Of a stretch of 64,000 nucleotides of DNA, positions 10,572 to 21,709 are shown in pieces. Both the position numbers and the translations under genes were made by a program. The stretch is from Onthophagus taurus (Eukaryota; Arthropoda; Insecta; Coleoptera; Scarabaeidae), in the NCBI RefSeq assembly GCF_036711975.1, contig NC_091968.1, positions 4,278,001 through 4,342,000 on the forward strand, given 5' to 3'. The notes under the pieces are model-generated. The model had not been told where the DNA came from, made no database searches, and saw nothing but the letters and a program-made list of their open reading frames with translations. How positions within the stretch are numbered: the stretch's first letter is position 1; the number at the start of each line of letters is the position of its first letter.

Positions 10572-13500
10572 CTAAAACAAATAGTTCATAAACCCATCAA
10601 TTACTTTCATAGTGTTTACATCAAAACCACAAACGTCAAGGTATGGTTTTGAATCGGCCACGCTTGAAGCATAATCCAACCGGTGCGAAGCTGGCGCGAA
10701 TTGTATAACTCTAAAATTAAAAAAAATTTAATATTAAATCGAATTTAATTTTATTCGAAATTGATTACCTTATATCGTGTAATTTTAATTCTTTACAATA
10801 ATTTTCATATCCCGTTTTTAATCGTTGATCTTGATCGGGGACGACACAAAACGTGGATGTCATAAAAATATTTATGAAAAAATCGATTGATTTTTTATTC
10901 TTTTTTGCCCAATCAAAAGGTGTATTAAAATTCGCTTGACCGTGGTGAGCTTCTTTTAATTTTTTTATTATTTGACCAATAGATGCATCTAAAATTAAAA
11001 GAAAAATTATAGTTATATAAATTTTTTTTAATTCATTACATACTTTTTTCGAATTGCATCGTTGATATGCCATTTCCGTTAAAAACGCCCACCGTATAAT
11101 TTCTAGTCATTTTAATCATACACAATATAACCAAAGCGGCAGCTTCAATTCTCGTAACATTTTTCGTAGTTAAACACGGCTCATTCATTTTATCTTGAAT
11201 TTCAACGGTAATCATAACGTTTCGAGACATAGGACAAAGATTCAAAAGCGACGTTTGGAAAGCTTTTTGTAAAGCAGATATTACTTGGGCGCATTTTGCT
11301 GGTTCTTGATGCGCAAAATTTGGTTTCTTGTCAAGTTTTTCCTTCATTTCAATATCTTCTTTACTTAGTAGGTATTTTATTAAATTAGGATCTTTTGGTC
11401 TACAACGAAAATTTATTAAAATTATTTAATATGGGGGTGTCTCACGTAACTGGTTTGTTAGACCTTTTTCAGGATACACTATTCTTAGAGATTTTCAAAA
11501 TGGCCAGATTGACGCAAAAAAGCGACTTTTTGGAACATGAGGAGGATTTTAAACATTTAATTAAGAAAACGATTAAAAACTTTTGCAGTCAATTAATGTT
11601 AAAATGAAACAATATTATCGTATTAAAAAGATATTTATCTCAAAGACTGAGAAATGGCTCGGCGAGAAAATCGTTTTTAAGGGACTTCCACCCAAAAAAA
11701 TTCTATCACGGTCTGGAAGACCAGAAAATCTTTTGGTAGTTGTAGTGATTCAGTCAAACGAAGAAAAGTTCGTCCCCTCCTGCAGCCGTTTACGCAAGAT
11801 GAACTGACTTACGCATCAAGAGTAAGTCTTAGCTGAACGGGAAAAAGAGATGTAGCTTATATAATTAAACAAGTGTCTAGTTTATTTCCTAAGAGGGTCA
11901 CAAAAATAAAAAAATGTGTTTGTCAGATTCCCCTTCACAACAACTACCACCAAAAATTACAGCTGAAAAAGCGCTCGCTTTGTACTAATACGCCCGGTGA
12001 AAACTGTCATCTTTGTGGTTGCTTGAAATTGCAAATGAATGACATAGATGTCGTATTAGAAAGAGTGATAAAACAAGATAAGTTGGAATATGAAATTTCA
12101 AGCCTCCATGCGTGGATAAAAGCGTTTGAGGGCATTTTACATATCGTTTACTGATTAAAGATATGTAAATGGCAAGCCAGGAAAGAAGATAAGAGATAAG
12201 TAGAAACAAGGAAGAAAGAAATACAAGAAAAATTTCGTCGTAACATGGGTCTTCTGGTATGTCCAAGCCAGGTTTTGGGACAACCAATAACAGCAATACA
12301 GCCAAGTCCTAAATTAGCTTCTGAAATCTCAGGAAAGAATGAAAATTTTATAAAACGAATAAGTACCATTTTAATTACTATTTCCTGTGATTTCGAAGTA
12401 AATAGTGTAGTATTCTAATCTGATTGTATAAATCCTGTAAAGATCTATGTTAATTTGTATCCTTGGTATTATATGCCACAAAGTCTACATAAAATATTAC
12501 GTCATAGGGCAGATCTAATTAAAAAATCGGTTTTACCTATCGGGTAATTGTCCGAAGAGATACAAGAATCACGAAATAAAGATTCAAAGTAATATAGACA
12601 ATGTGAAATGACCCAAAAAAACACGTTACGTCACGTTTTGTGACGTCACAAGCAATGTTAACCATGCATTTTCCTATTAACCCGGTCAACACCCAACCTA
12701 TAAATTGTTTATTTTATAGCAATTTTATTAAACTTAAAAGCAAAATTATTTTCACTAAACAAATGATAATACCTGAATAATGGTACAAAACCATATAGCA
12801 ACTACTCTATACTTTGGAATTGAATATTAACGCTTATTTTCCGCAAATAGCCATACATGCGATACATCATTGGAAAGCTAAAAATATGCTCTTCTTAGTA
12901 ACATCATAATCAAGTATACAGTGTGTCCCCGGATAGATGAAACGACTCTTATAAAATGTAAATTTTTTTCGATATTAACTGTCATCTTTTGGGGTTCAGG
13001 CCTGCTTGATTAAAGACTAATTTTGAACATATTTTCAAATTTTAAAAAACAAGTGAGTGGTGATACTGAAGCTAAAACTTCTTGTGTGTCAGGTAAAGTA
13101 CCTTTTCTGTTTACAGTATGGTAAAATGTTACTAAGAAATTTTATTCAGAATGAAAAGTTATGGCCATATGCAAATTTTCATCAGCCTACTTTGATAAAA
13201 CCTATTGTTTATTATTTTTGTCAATAGTACCTTATTACGACTTTTTGTTTTGAGATTCAGATTATTAGGGAGAAATAAACAAACCGTTCTGAAAATGTTC
13301 ACAAGAAATTAAGTGTGTGTTCGCCCACAAAGGAAAACAGTTGATCATAGTTAATCAGTTTCATCATATTTTTTTTTTCTTAGAGTGAATACTTCCTGCT
13401 GTAAGAAATCTTTTGATTAAACGCCAACAAGTACTTCTTTTAATTGCAGTATTTGGAAATTTTTCACAAAATAAAGCAATAATCGGTTTTTTCCCGGTTC

Positions 13501-16500
13501 CATAACACTGAATCACGTAAACTTTTTCCTGTAATGTTAACATTCTGTTTAAAAAACACTTTAAGTTTACTAAATTACAGTTTGAGATATTAACAGTGAC
13601 AGGAAAGCAATTTTGTTTTTCCATGGCAGTCTTTGTTAGAAATAAAATTGTTTGATATGGATTTTTTCAAAGTAGGCCGATCAATCCGAAAATTTGCATA
13701 TGCCCATAGTTTTTCATTCTGAACAAAACTTCTTAGTAACACTTTCACGTACTGTAAACAGAAAAGGTACTTTACCTGCCACAAAAAGAGTTTTTCTTTC
13801 ACTGTCAAGGCTCACTTGTTTTTTAATAATTGATAATATGTTCAAAATTAGTCGTTAATCAAGCAGGGCTAAACCCCAAAAGATTACAATTAATATCGAA
13901 AAAAATTTACCTTTTATAAGAGTCGTTTCACCTATCCGGGGACACACTGTAGATTGTATTTAAAATCATCAAGTATGTTTAAAATTTCTCAACGGCAGTA
14001 TATTCTACTTAAAAAAGTGTCTTAAGAACGTATCAACCCCATTTCAAAGAAATATGAGCATTTTTTGAAATCACGAAAATTTGACTTTTTGGCTATAACT
14101 TAAAAACAAAAGAACATAGAACAGTGGTGTCCACCAATTTTTAATCAAGATAGACTTTTTATATAAATGTCTTGCCAAGATCGGCTGAAGGATTTAAAGT
14201 AACCTTCCGTTTTTTTTGTTCTGAGGCCCAGATATAGATATTTCAGATTCATGATTTTCTTAGCGATCGACGTTATGGCCACCACTGATTTAGACCTGAT
14301 AAATAAAAAATGGTAATAATTGAGTTCAATCTTTTTATGGATCTAGTCTTTATGGTCCATTACTAAGGTTTTATGTATAAAAAATATTTCCCCATCGGTT
14401 TTAGTTTATGAGTTATGATTGAGTTAATTTTCGAAAATCAACAATTTTGATGTTTAATCGATTTAGAGCTTATAAATAAAAAATGGTAATAATTGGGTTA
14501 AATCTTTTTATGGATCTAATCTTTATAGTCCATTATTAAGGATTTATGTATAAAAAATAATTCCCCATCGCTTTTAGTTTTTGAGTTATGATTGAGTTAA
14601 TTTTCGAAAATCAACAATTTTGATGTTTAATCGATTTAGAGCTTATAAATAAAAAATGGTAATAATTGGATTCAATCTTGTTATGGATCTAGTCTTTATC
14701 GCCCATTACTAAGGTTTTATGTATAAAAAATATTTCCCCATCGCTTTTAGTTTATGAGTTATGATTGAGTTAATTTTCGAAAATCAACAATTCTTATGTT
14801 AAATCGATTTAGAGCTTATAAATAAAAAATGGTAATAATTGGGTTCAATCTTGTTATGGATCTAGTCTTTATCGACCATTAATAAGGTTTTATGTATAAA
14901 AAGTTTTTCTCCATCGCTTTTAGTTTTTGAGTTATGATTGAGTTAATTTTCGAAAATCAACAATTTTGATGTTTAGTCGATTTAAATCTACTAAATAAAG
15001 AACGGTTATAATTGGGTTTAATCTTTTTATAGATCTAGTGTTTATGGTCCATTACTAAGGTTTTATGTATAAAAAATTTTTCTCCATCGCTTTTAGTTTT
15101 TGAGTTATGATTGAGTTAATTTTCGAAAATCAACAATTTTGATGATTAATCGATTTAGAGCTTATAAATAAAAAATGGTAATAATTGGGTTCAATCTTGT
15201 TATGGATCTAGTCTTTATCGCCCATTACTAAGGTTTTATGTATAAAAAGTATTTCCCCATCGCCTTTAGTTTTTGAGTTATAATTGAGTTAATTTTCGAA
15301 AATCAACAATTTTGATATTTAATCGATTTAGAGCTTATAAATAAAAAATGGTAATAATTGGGTTCAATCTTTTTATGGATCTAGTCTTTATGGTCCATTA
15401 CTAAGGTTTTATGTATAAAAAATATTTCCCCATCGCTTTTAGTTTATGAGTTATGATTGAGTTAATTTTCGAAAATCAACAGTTTTGATGTTTTATCGAT
15501 TTAGAGCTTATAAATAAAAAATGGTAATAATTGGGTTCAATCTTGTTATGGATCTAGTCTTTATCGCCCATTACTAAGGTTTTATGTATAAAAAGTATTT
15601 CCCCATCGCCTTTAGTTTTTGAGTTATAATTGAGTTAATTTTCGAAAATCAACAATTTTGATATTTAATCGATTTAGAGCTTATAAATAAAAAATGGTAA
15701 TAATTGAGTTCAATCTTTTTATGGATCTAGTCTTTATGGTCCATTACTAAGGTTTTATGTATAAAAAATATTTCCCCATCGCTTTTAGTTTATGAGTTAT
15801 GATTGAGTTAATTTTCGAAAATCAACAGTTTTGATGTTTTATCGATTTAGAGCTTATAAATAAAAAATGGTAATAATTGGGTTCAATCTTGTTATGGATA
15901 TAGTCTTTATCGCCCATTACTAAGGTTTTATGTATAAAAAATTTTTCTCCATGGCTTTTAGCTTTTGAGTTATGATTGAGTTAATTTTCGAAAATCAACA
16001 ATTTTGATGTTTAATCGATTTAGAGCTTATAAATAAAAAATGGTAATAATTGGGTTAAATCTTTTTATGGATCTAGTTTTTATGGTCCACTATTAAGGAT
16101 TTATGTATAAAAAATAATTGTCCATCGAATTTAGTTTTTGAATTATGATTGAGTTAATTTTCCAAAAAATCAACAATTTTAATGTTTAATCGATTTAGAG
16201 CTTATAAATAAAAAATGGTAATAATTGGGTTCAATCTTGTTATGGACCTAGTCTTTATCGCCCATTACTAAGGTTTTATGTATAAAATGTTTTTCTCCAT
16301 CGCTTTTAGTTTTTGAGTTATGATTGAGTTAATTTTCGAAAATCAACAATTTTGATGTTTAATCGATTTAGAGCTTATAAATAAAAAATGCCAATAATTG
16401 GGTTCAATCTTGTTATGGATCTAGTCTTTATGGCCCATTACTAAGATTTTATGTATAAAATGTTTTTCTCCATCGCTTTTAGTTTTTGAGTTATGATTGA

Positions 16501-18053
16501 GTTAATTTTCGAAAATCAACAATTTTGATGGTTAATCAATTTAGAGCTTATAAATAAAAAATGGTAACAATTGGGTTCAATCTTGTTATGGATCTAGTCT
16601 TTATGGCCCATTACTAAGATTTTATGTATAAAATGTTTTTCTCCATCGCTTTTAGTTTTTGAGTTATGATTGAGTTAATTTTCGAAAATCAACAATTTTG
16701 ACGTTTAATCGATTTAGAGCAGTGATGCCCACTAATTTTTGATCAAAATCGACGTTATGGACACCACTGAAATGAGGGTGTTTGTAGGATTGGATTAGTC
16801 TCCAAAAAAGAGAGAGGGAAATTTGCCCACCCTGTACAATTAATAGGTGTAATAAAAACTATAATAATTGAAAATAACGAAGTTATGGTCTACTTCCGGT
16901 AGACCGGAAGTGGCAGCCATTTTGAAAATATGTTAGATCAAATGAACAACCTATGCTACTAAAATTTCAAAACTGTATGGATAGTGGAACTTAAAAATTT
17001 TTAACGAACCAGTTGCGTGAGACGCCCTGTATTAAAAAAAAAAAACTTACTTTCCGCCTTTTTCTAAATTTTTTAATCCAATAAAAACTTCAATTGGTTG
17101 GATTTTCGAAGCTTCAATTCTTTTTTTATCCAATAAAATTTCAATTACTTTATCATGTAGAGTTCCTTGTTTTAAAAATCCCATTTTGTACAACTTTGGG
17201 AGATTCTGAATCAATTCGGAAAGTGATAATCTTGGAATTAAAGCTTCCCAAACAATGTAAGATTTGTTTAGCTTTCCTGGAAGTTGTTTAACCTTGCTAA
17301 TCTCCAATTCGTTGAAACATTCAATCGCGAATTGTTCATCTTCAGATCTTTTAAAAGTTTCGATTTTTTTTAAATAATCCAAAATTTCGTTTTCTTCTTT
17401 TGTACCTCCAGAAGAAGATAGAGCTCTTTCCATACCGAATAAAACATATTTTATGATTAAATCAAATACTAAAACAAAAAAAAACATTTAATTTTTGAGG
17501 ATTTTTTTTGTTTGATCTTGTACTAACAAATATTATCCGTTTTGTAATGGATCAACTTAAATAAATCTTTATGCGACCATCCGTGATAACTATTACTTTC
17601 CGTAACAGTTTTAACCAACTCCATAGGTTCTTTTCGAAAATAATAAGCAGCAATAATTTTTTTTAAACCACTCGGTACATTTTTAGCTTGTGCCCGATAA
17701 CATTTAACAAACGAAAATAAATCTTCGTTGCAATCAAATTGATTTAAAACCGCCGTATATAAATCGTGCGGATTAAATTTCTCAGCTGTACGCGATCGTA
17801 TTAATGAGACTAAAGCGAAAAAAACGGCTTCTTTGTATGGAATATTTTTCTTTGAAAGTGATTGTATTAAAACTGGAACTTTTTGACACTCAGAGGAATT
17901 AATTTCGTTATTAAAAGTCACTTCATTTGGTAAAAATTTGTTATGAACCTCAGGATTCCCACTGATAAATCTTGGCTTTTCAGTGTTTAGGTAAATAAAT
18001 CGTGTTAATCGGTCAAGAGGCGGTTTTACGCTTGTTTTCTTTTCTTCATTCAT
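10572..18053 (-). CDS. Ro60: 60 kDa Ro ribonucleoprotein (TROVE/vWA)
   Basis: Five - strand exons, 17528-18053, 17051-17468, 11044-11399, 10769-10988 and 10572-10710, join with consensus GT/AG ends and consistent phases to give 1659 nt, 552 residues (human Ro60 is 538). Ro60 binds misfolded small RNAs and Y RNAs through a ring of HEAT-like repeats. The TROVE ring is clear: PPLDRLTRFIYLNTEKPRF near the start, SYHGWSHKDLFKLIHYK around 155-170, then IVWEALIPRLSLSELIQNL. The vWA part follows (about 350-552) and ends LDVCGFDVNTMKVIDGF, as in the family. Oddly, the metal-binding DxSxS is replaced by E381-I-Q-D-K385, and the later acidic loop reads INIFMTSTF. Three introns are 55-59 bp; the fourth is 5.65 kb because of a transposon. 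The start is the first ATG; 5' UTR extent is unknown. Confidence 0.93.
11870..12610 (+). pseudogene. Decayed element-encoded ORF
   Basis: An interrupted + strand reading frame can be followed through several segments: SSLHAWIKAFEGILHIVY (near 12095-12150), KEIQEKFRRNMGLL (12208-12255), then NLYPWYYMPQSLHKIL and, after further residues, LPIG, stop, LSEEIQESRNKD (12450-12590). Codon-level order and conserved-looking blocks indicate a once coding gene of the surrounding element. I recall similar text in repetitive insect proteins but cannot name the family. At least three stops make it non-functional. Confidence 0.5.
12919..13949. mobile_element. Foldback element with about 280-bp inverted arms
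   Basis: Begins CAGTGTGTCCCCGGATAG and ends with the near-complement CTATCCGGGGACACACTG, TA on both sides. Homology of the arms extends to about 13195 and from about 13665, including TACTTTACCTG and its complement. The unpaired centre holds a - strand fragment (13364-13624) reading MLTLQEKVYVIQCYGTGKK, like the N-terminal helix-turn-helix of DUF4817-type transposases, so this is a deletion derivative of such an element. Confidence 0.8.
14287..16720 (+). repeat. 173-bp satellite array, about 14 copies
   Basis: Head-to-tail units containing AGAGCTTATAAATAAAAAAT, GGTTTTATGTATAAAAA and TGAGTTATGATTGAGTTAAT. Measured spacing of the AGAGCTTAT landmark is 173 bp (14468, 14641, 14814, and 346 to 15160). 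Most units are over 90% alike by eye, one (near 14985) is divergent, and some neighbouring pairs share variants (CGCCTTTAG), a sign of multi-unit expansion. The flanks carry CAGTGGTGTCCAC (14122) and GGACACCACTG (16759-16769), so the array probably grew inside a small terminal-repeat element. No coding content. Confidence 0.9.
16770..17029. other. Right part of the intron transposon
   Basis: Contains CCGGTAGACCGGAAG (a short palindrome) and a segment resembling mariner-type terminal sequence leading to the right inverted repeat. No gene. Confidence 0.35.
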
Positions 18054-18540
18054 GATGATATCTTAGCTAAAGAATAAGAAAAAAAATTAGGTTCAATACA
18101 AAGAGCAAGGTTTGAGATTTAGTCATGGCTGCTAATAGGTTAAGTTAGGAGCTATATCAATGTTAGGTGGTTGGCATAGTCACTGAAAGTGTTAAATGTT
18201 TTTAAAATGTATTTTCTTACCTGTTTTATTGGGAAACTCTTTTTGCTAACGTGTTAAGTTATGTATTGCTGTCACTTTTTTTTCTGGGTGGAATGCGATA
18301 TCGGGTTTGGCAAAATACCATTTTTGCCAACTACATTTGGAACGATTTAACTCTAACAGTAGAGACATCTGCTAGAGGAGGTTATGTACTTCTTATATGC
18401 AGCATTTTAAGCAAATTTATGTATTCTTATTTAATAGTGTAATCCTTATAATTTGGCCTCTTTCTCATCAACTACCTGCAGTTGCAATCGCTACTAAAGT
18501 TATCAGTAAAACCAATAGATAACGTTTTGAATAAATCTCG
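18054..18540. other. Upstream region of Ro60
   Basis: Should contain the Ro60 promoter (transcribed leftward). No TATA box or other element could be assigned. A 63-codon frame at 18251-18442 has no recognisable motif. Confidence 0.35.
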
Positions 18541-18544
18541 AATA

Positions 18545-18756
18545 AAAAGTATCGCGGTTTTCCGCCATTTTGGCTCGAAAGTCAAGCGGGAAATTTAAAA
18601 CTATGTCGTTCTGTTGATAAAATTATGCCAAATTTCCTTTCATTTTCTCTCTTGTGAAACTCTGAAGAGTCGAAAGCCCTGTTTATTGCTATTTTTGCAA
18701 CTCCAAAGGCAACAAGATGGCATTATTTTTGTAAATATGTAAGTGGTTATGAACGT
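18545..18756 (-). mobile_element. MITE, one half (pair of 28277-28370)
   Basis: Matches the complement of the 296-bp MITE at 52765-53060 from its TIR (CGCGGTTTTCCGCCATTTTGG) through CAACTCCAAAGGCAACAAGA to about AAGTGG, then homology stops. The other half of the unit appears in the same orientation near 28277-28370. Confidence 0.7.
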
Positions 18757-18819
18757 ATCCCCCTGCATAGGCCTTGCTGTGACGTCATTGGAAGAAACGA
18801 CATTTCTATGTTTTTATTT

Positions 18820-21090
18820 ATACAGTGTATTTCACTTAAAAAGCAATATACAAAAATATAAAAAAAAGATATAAAATAAAATAAAGAACAAATTAAAATA
18901 TGAAACGAAATATTAACGGTTATAATTTTATTATTGTTAGGTTATCCAACTTGACTCGGTTACCATGGTGATTAAGATCCAAATATTGCAGGTGATTATC
19001 AAAATTGACGTTGAATTTAAGTTTTTTTTAATGAAAAACACATAATTAATTGGATTTAAAGGTTGTATTTAATCCAAAATTGGTAAATGGATGAAATTAT
19101 AAGCAATGTAAGTGGATTAAATGAAAAAAAAAATTTTTAGATCAATTAAAATGTATGTACAAGAATTTAAGGTTAAATAACAATTAAAGAACTAACACTA
19201 GACCTAGAACTAGAAAGTTTTATAGTATATTTGTATAGTACTAAAACTAGAACGAGAACCAGAAACAGTCGGGTTTAGTAGTGAAAAAAACTTTCAGTTG
19301 TCAATGTCAACTTTAATTTTATTATTATATTCGTAATCTTCATAAAATAACCTTTAAAGTGAGTCCAAACTTGACGCATTTATCTCAAAAAACCAAAAAG
19401 TTCGAACTTACAACTTTTAATTTTGACATATTTGTCAACTTCATAAAAAATCCTTTAAAATGAATCCAAACTCGACATATTTAACTTTAATATTAATGAA
19501 AATACAATCACTTCCGGTTTGAAACGTCAACGTCAATTTTGACATATTTGTCATGTTCATTAAAAAACCTTTAAAATGAGTCCCAAGATGACGCACATAT
19601 CTCAAAAAACAAAAAAGTTTGAATAAAAAGCATTAAACCCTAAGTTAGCAACAATGAACATATCAATATCAATTTAATTTAGAAATATTAATACCAACCT
19701 TAATTTTTTATTTTTTTTGTTTTTGTGACAAATTTTAAGACATTTTATAAAAATTAAGAATTTGTCAAAATGGCAAAATGACATTGAGGTCTTGACTAAT
19801 ATTGGAATTAAACGTATCATGTTTGGGCTCATTTTAAAGGATTTTTCACGACAATTACAAATATGTCAAAATTAACGTTGACATTTCTAACCGAAAGATG
19901 ACCATAACTTCATTAATATTGAAGATAAATATGTCGTGTTTGTACTCATTTTAAAGGATTTTTAATGAAAATTACAAATATGTCAAAATTGAGGTTCACA
20001 TTTTAAATCTGAAGTTAGTTATCATATAATAGACACATGGACAACTTCATGATGTTCTTTCATTATGTATTCTTTATTAAAAAAAAACATTAAAATGAGT
20101 CCAAACATGATGTTGCTAGATGTCACTATGTTGTAGTAGTATATTTTTATTGCACTAAAACTAGAACTAACACTAGACCTAGAATTAAAAAAATTCTCGA
20201 ATAGTTAGTTCTAGTTTTAATTGTTACTAAGCGTTAAATTGTTGTCTATTTAGAATTAACATTAGACCTAGAACTAAAATCATTCGGGTTTAGCCCCATG
20301 TCTCTAAAGCCTTCTAGTGTTCGGAATTCGAGGTACTTCGAGGTACACTGAGAAAAATAATGTGGGAAAACTGCCTAAAATTTAGTCATATTATCTAGAA
20401 TTTTTAGTCAAAAATTAGCTAACTACTACTACTAGTTATACAAAATATTTTCTATAAACGATCGATGTAACGATGAAAACAGGTAGACAAAACGACTAAA
20501 ATACAATAAATTAATACTAATAAAGTACATTTTCTAAGTACATCTTTATACTAAATAAAGTATTTAATAATAGTACATTTGTCCCTTTAGGTAAAATATT
20601 TTATTGTTAAATGTATATAGAAATTCAGACTAGAACAAAATAGATAAAAATACCAAATACTTTAGGTAACTAAACTACTCAACAACTAGACTTATCAACT
20701 AGTTTCCACGATGTAGTTTCTTTTTCTAAAAATTAGTTATATCACCTTATTAAATAGATAAATTAACTATCATAAATTTGACATTAGAATTGTATATGTC
20801 AGCTAAATTACGTTAGATAAATGAATAAATTTTCTAGCATAAATGACTACTTGTCTAACAACTAAATTGATTTAGTTCAATTTTCCATATCATTTTTCTC
20901 AGTGTACTTGACGATCTCGGATATCTAGATTCATGTTAGTAGTTAAATTTACTTAATAAACAATTTAAAAATTTTTTTTTTAAATTTTCTGATATAAGAG
21001 TACTACAATTTTACGTTATCGCAAAGAGAAAACAATTCTCTATCAAATGAGCCCGTCAACGTCAATTTGTTCGAGTTGGATAACCTTATA
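18820..21090. repeat. Mosaic of dispersed repeats
   Basis: Holds a copy of the ATTTCACTTAAAA terminus module (18820-18870), one CTAGAAC segment (19190-19290), the GTCAA-rich repeat (19290-20150), another CTAGAAC segment (20150-20310) and an inserted MITE. GGTTATCCAACTTGA (18940) and its complement (about 21065-21086) suggest these lie inside one larger inverted-repeat element. No gene. Confidence 0.55.
20346..20904. mobile_element. CACTG-ended MITE, 559 bp
   Basis: Starts CACTGAGAAAAATAATG and ends with CATTTTTCTCAGTG, an inverted repeat of about 14 bp, with TA directly before and after (2-bp duplication). No coding capacity. The ends nearly match those of the adjacent CACTA-like element (CACTGAGAGAAAAATGG), so it is likely mobilised by that enzyme type (inference). 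Confidence 0.8.
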
Positions 21091-21709
21091 ACCACACTGA
21101 GAGAAAAATGGCATTTTAAAATAAAAGGGTTACTGTTTTAACCCATATCCTTTTGACATAAAAGGAAAAACTATTGGAAAGATAAGAAAGTATTTATTTT
21201 AAAAGAAATGTAATGTTATTTCAAATAACCGCAATATTATTTTAAAGCAGTGAAAACTATTGAATTAATTTACAGATTTCTTTTGTGTCAAATAGAAAAT
21301 AAGTAAAACTAACATCAAAAATTGTTAAATTATTACTGACTTTTATTGATTTAATAATGTATCCTTCAAAATGTCTATTTTAAATATAAAACGTTTTAGT
21401 TATGGGAATAAAATAGAAACTTTTTACGCTAAAACGGTTAAAAGTTTGCAAGCTGGGGAAGTCCAGTTCTTTGTCATATAATGCAATGTTGTGAAATACC
21501 CGAAATACGTTTACTCCGTTTACTCCGGTTCAGTCTTCAATCTTTAGCAATCTTTAGTGCCGTTAGTTGTAGTCAGTGTAGTGGTCGTTAGTCGTAAACT
21601 GAGGAAGAATCATCACTTGGTGGAAGTAGTAGGTATATTATTAATTTATTCAATAATATAATTGATTAAAATTAACTAATTTAGTCATTAAAATAAATTG
21701 TGGGACGCC

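Larger units (their letters stand above)
11432..17029. mobile_element. Composite transposon filling Ro60 intron 2
   Basis: The ends are inverted repeats flanked by TA: left GGGTGTCTCACGTAACTGG (from 11434) and, on the complement of the right end, GGGCGTCTCACGCAACTGG. Between them lie a decayed coding stretch, a foldback element and a satellite array. Without it the intron would be about 51 bp, like its neighbours. Confidence 0.7.

Noticed and set aside
14287..16720. CRISPR-like array
   Set aside because: The units are head-to-tail 173-bp satellite copies without unique spacers, in a eukaryotic intron.
14122..16769. Clean hAT-like element with 8-bp duplication around the satellite
   Set aside because: The terminal repeats match, but flanks ACATAGAA and AAATGAGG do not, so no target duplication can be claimed.
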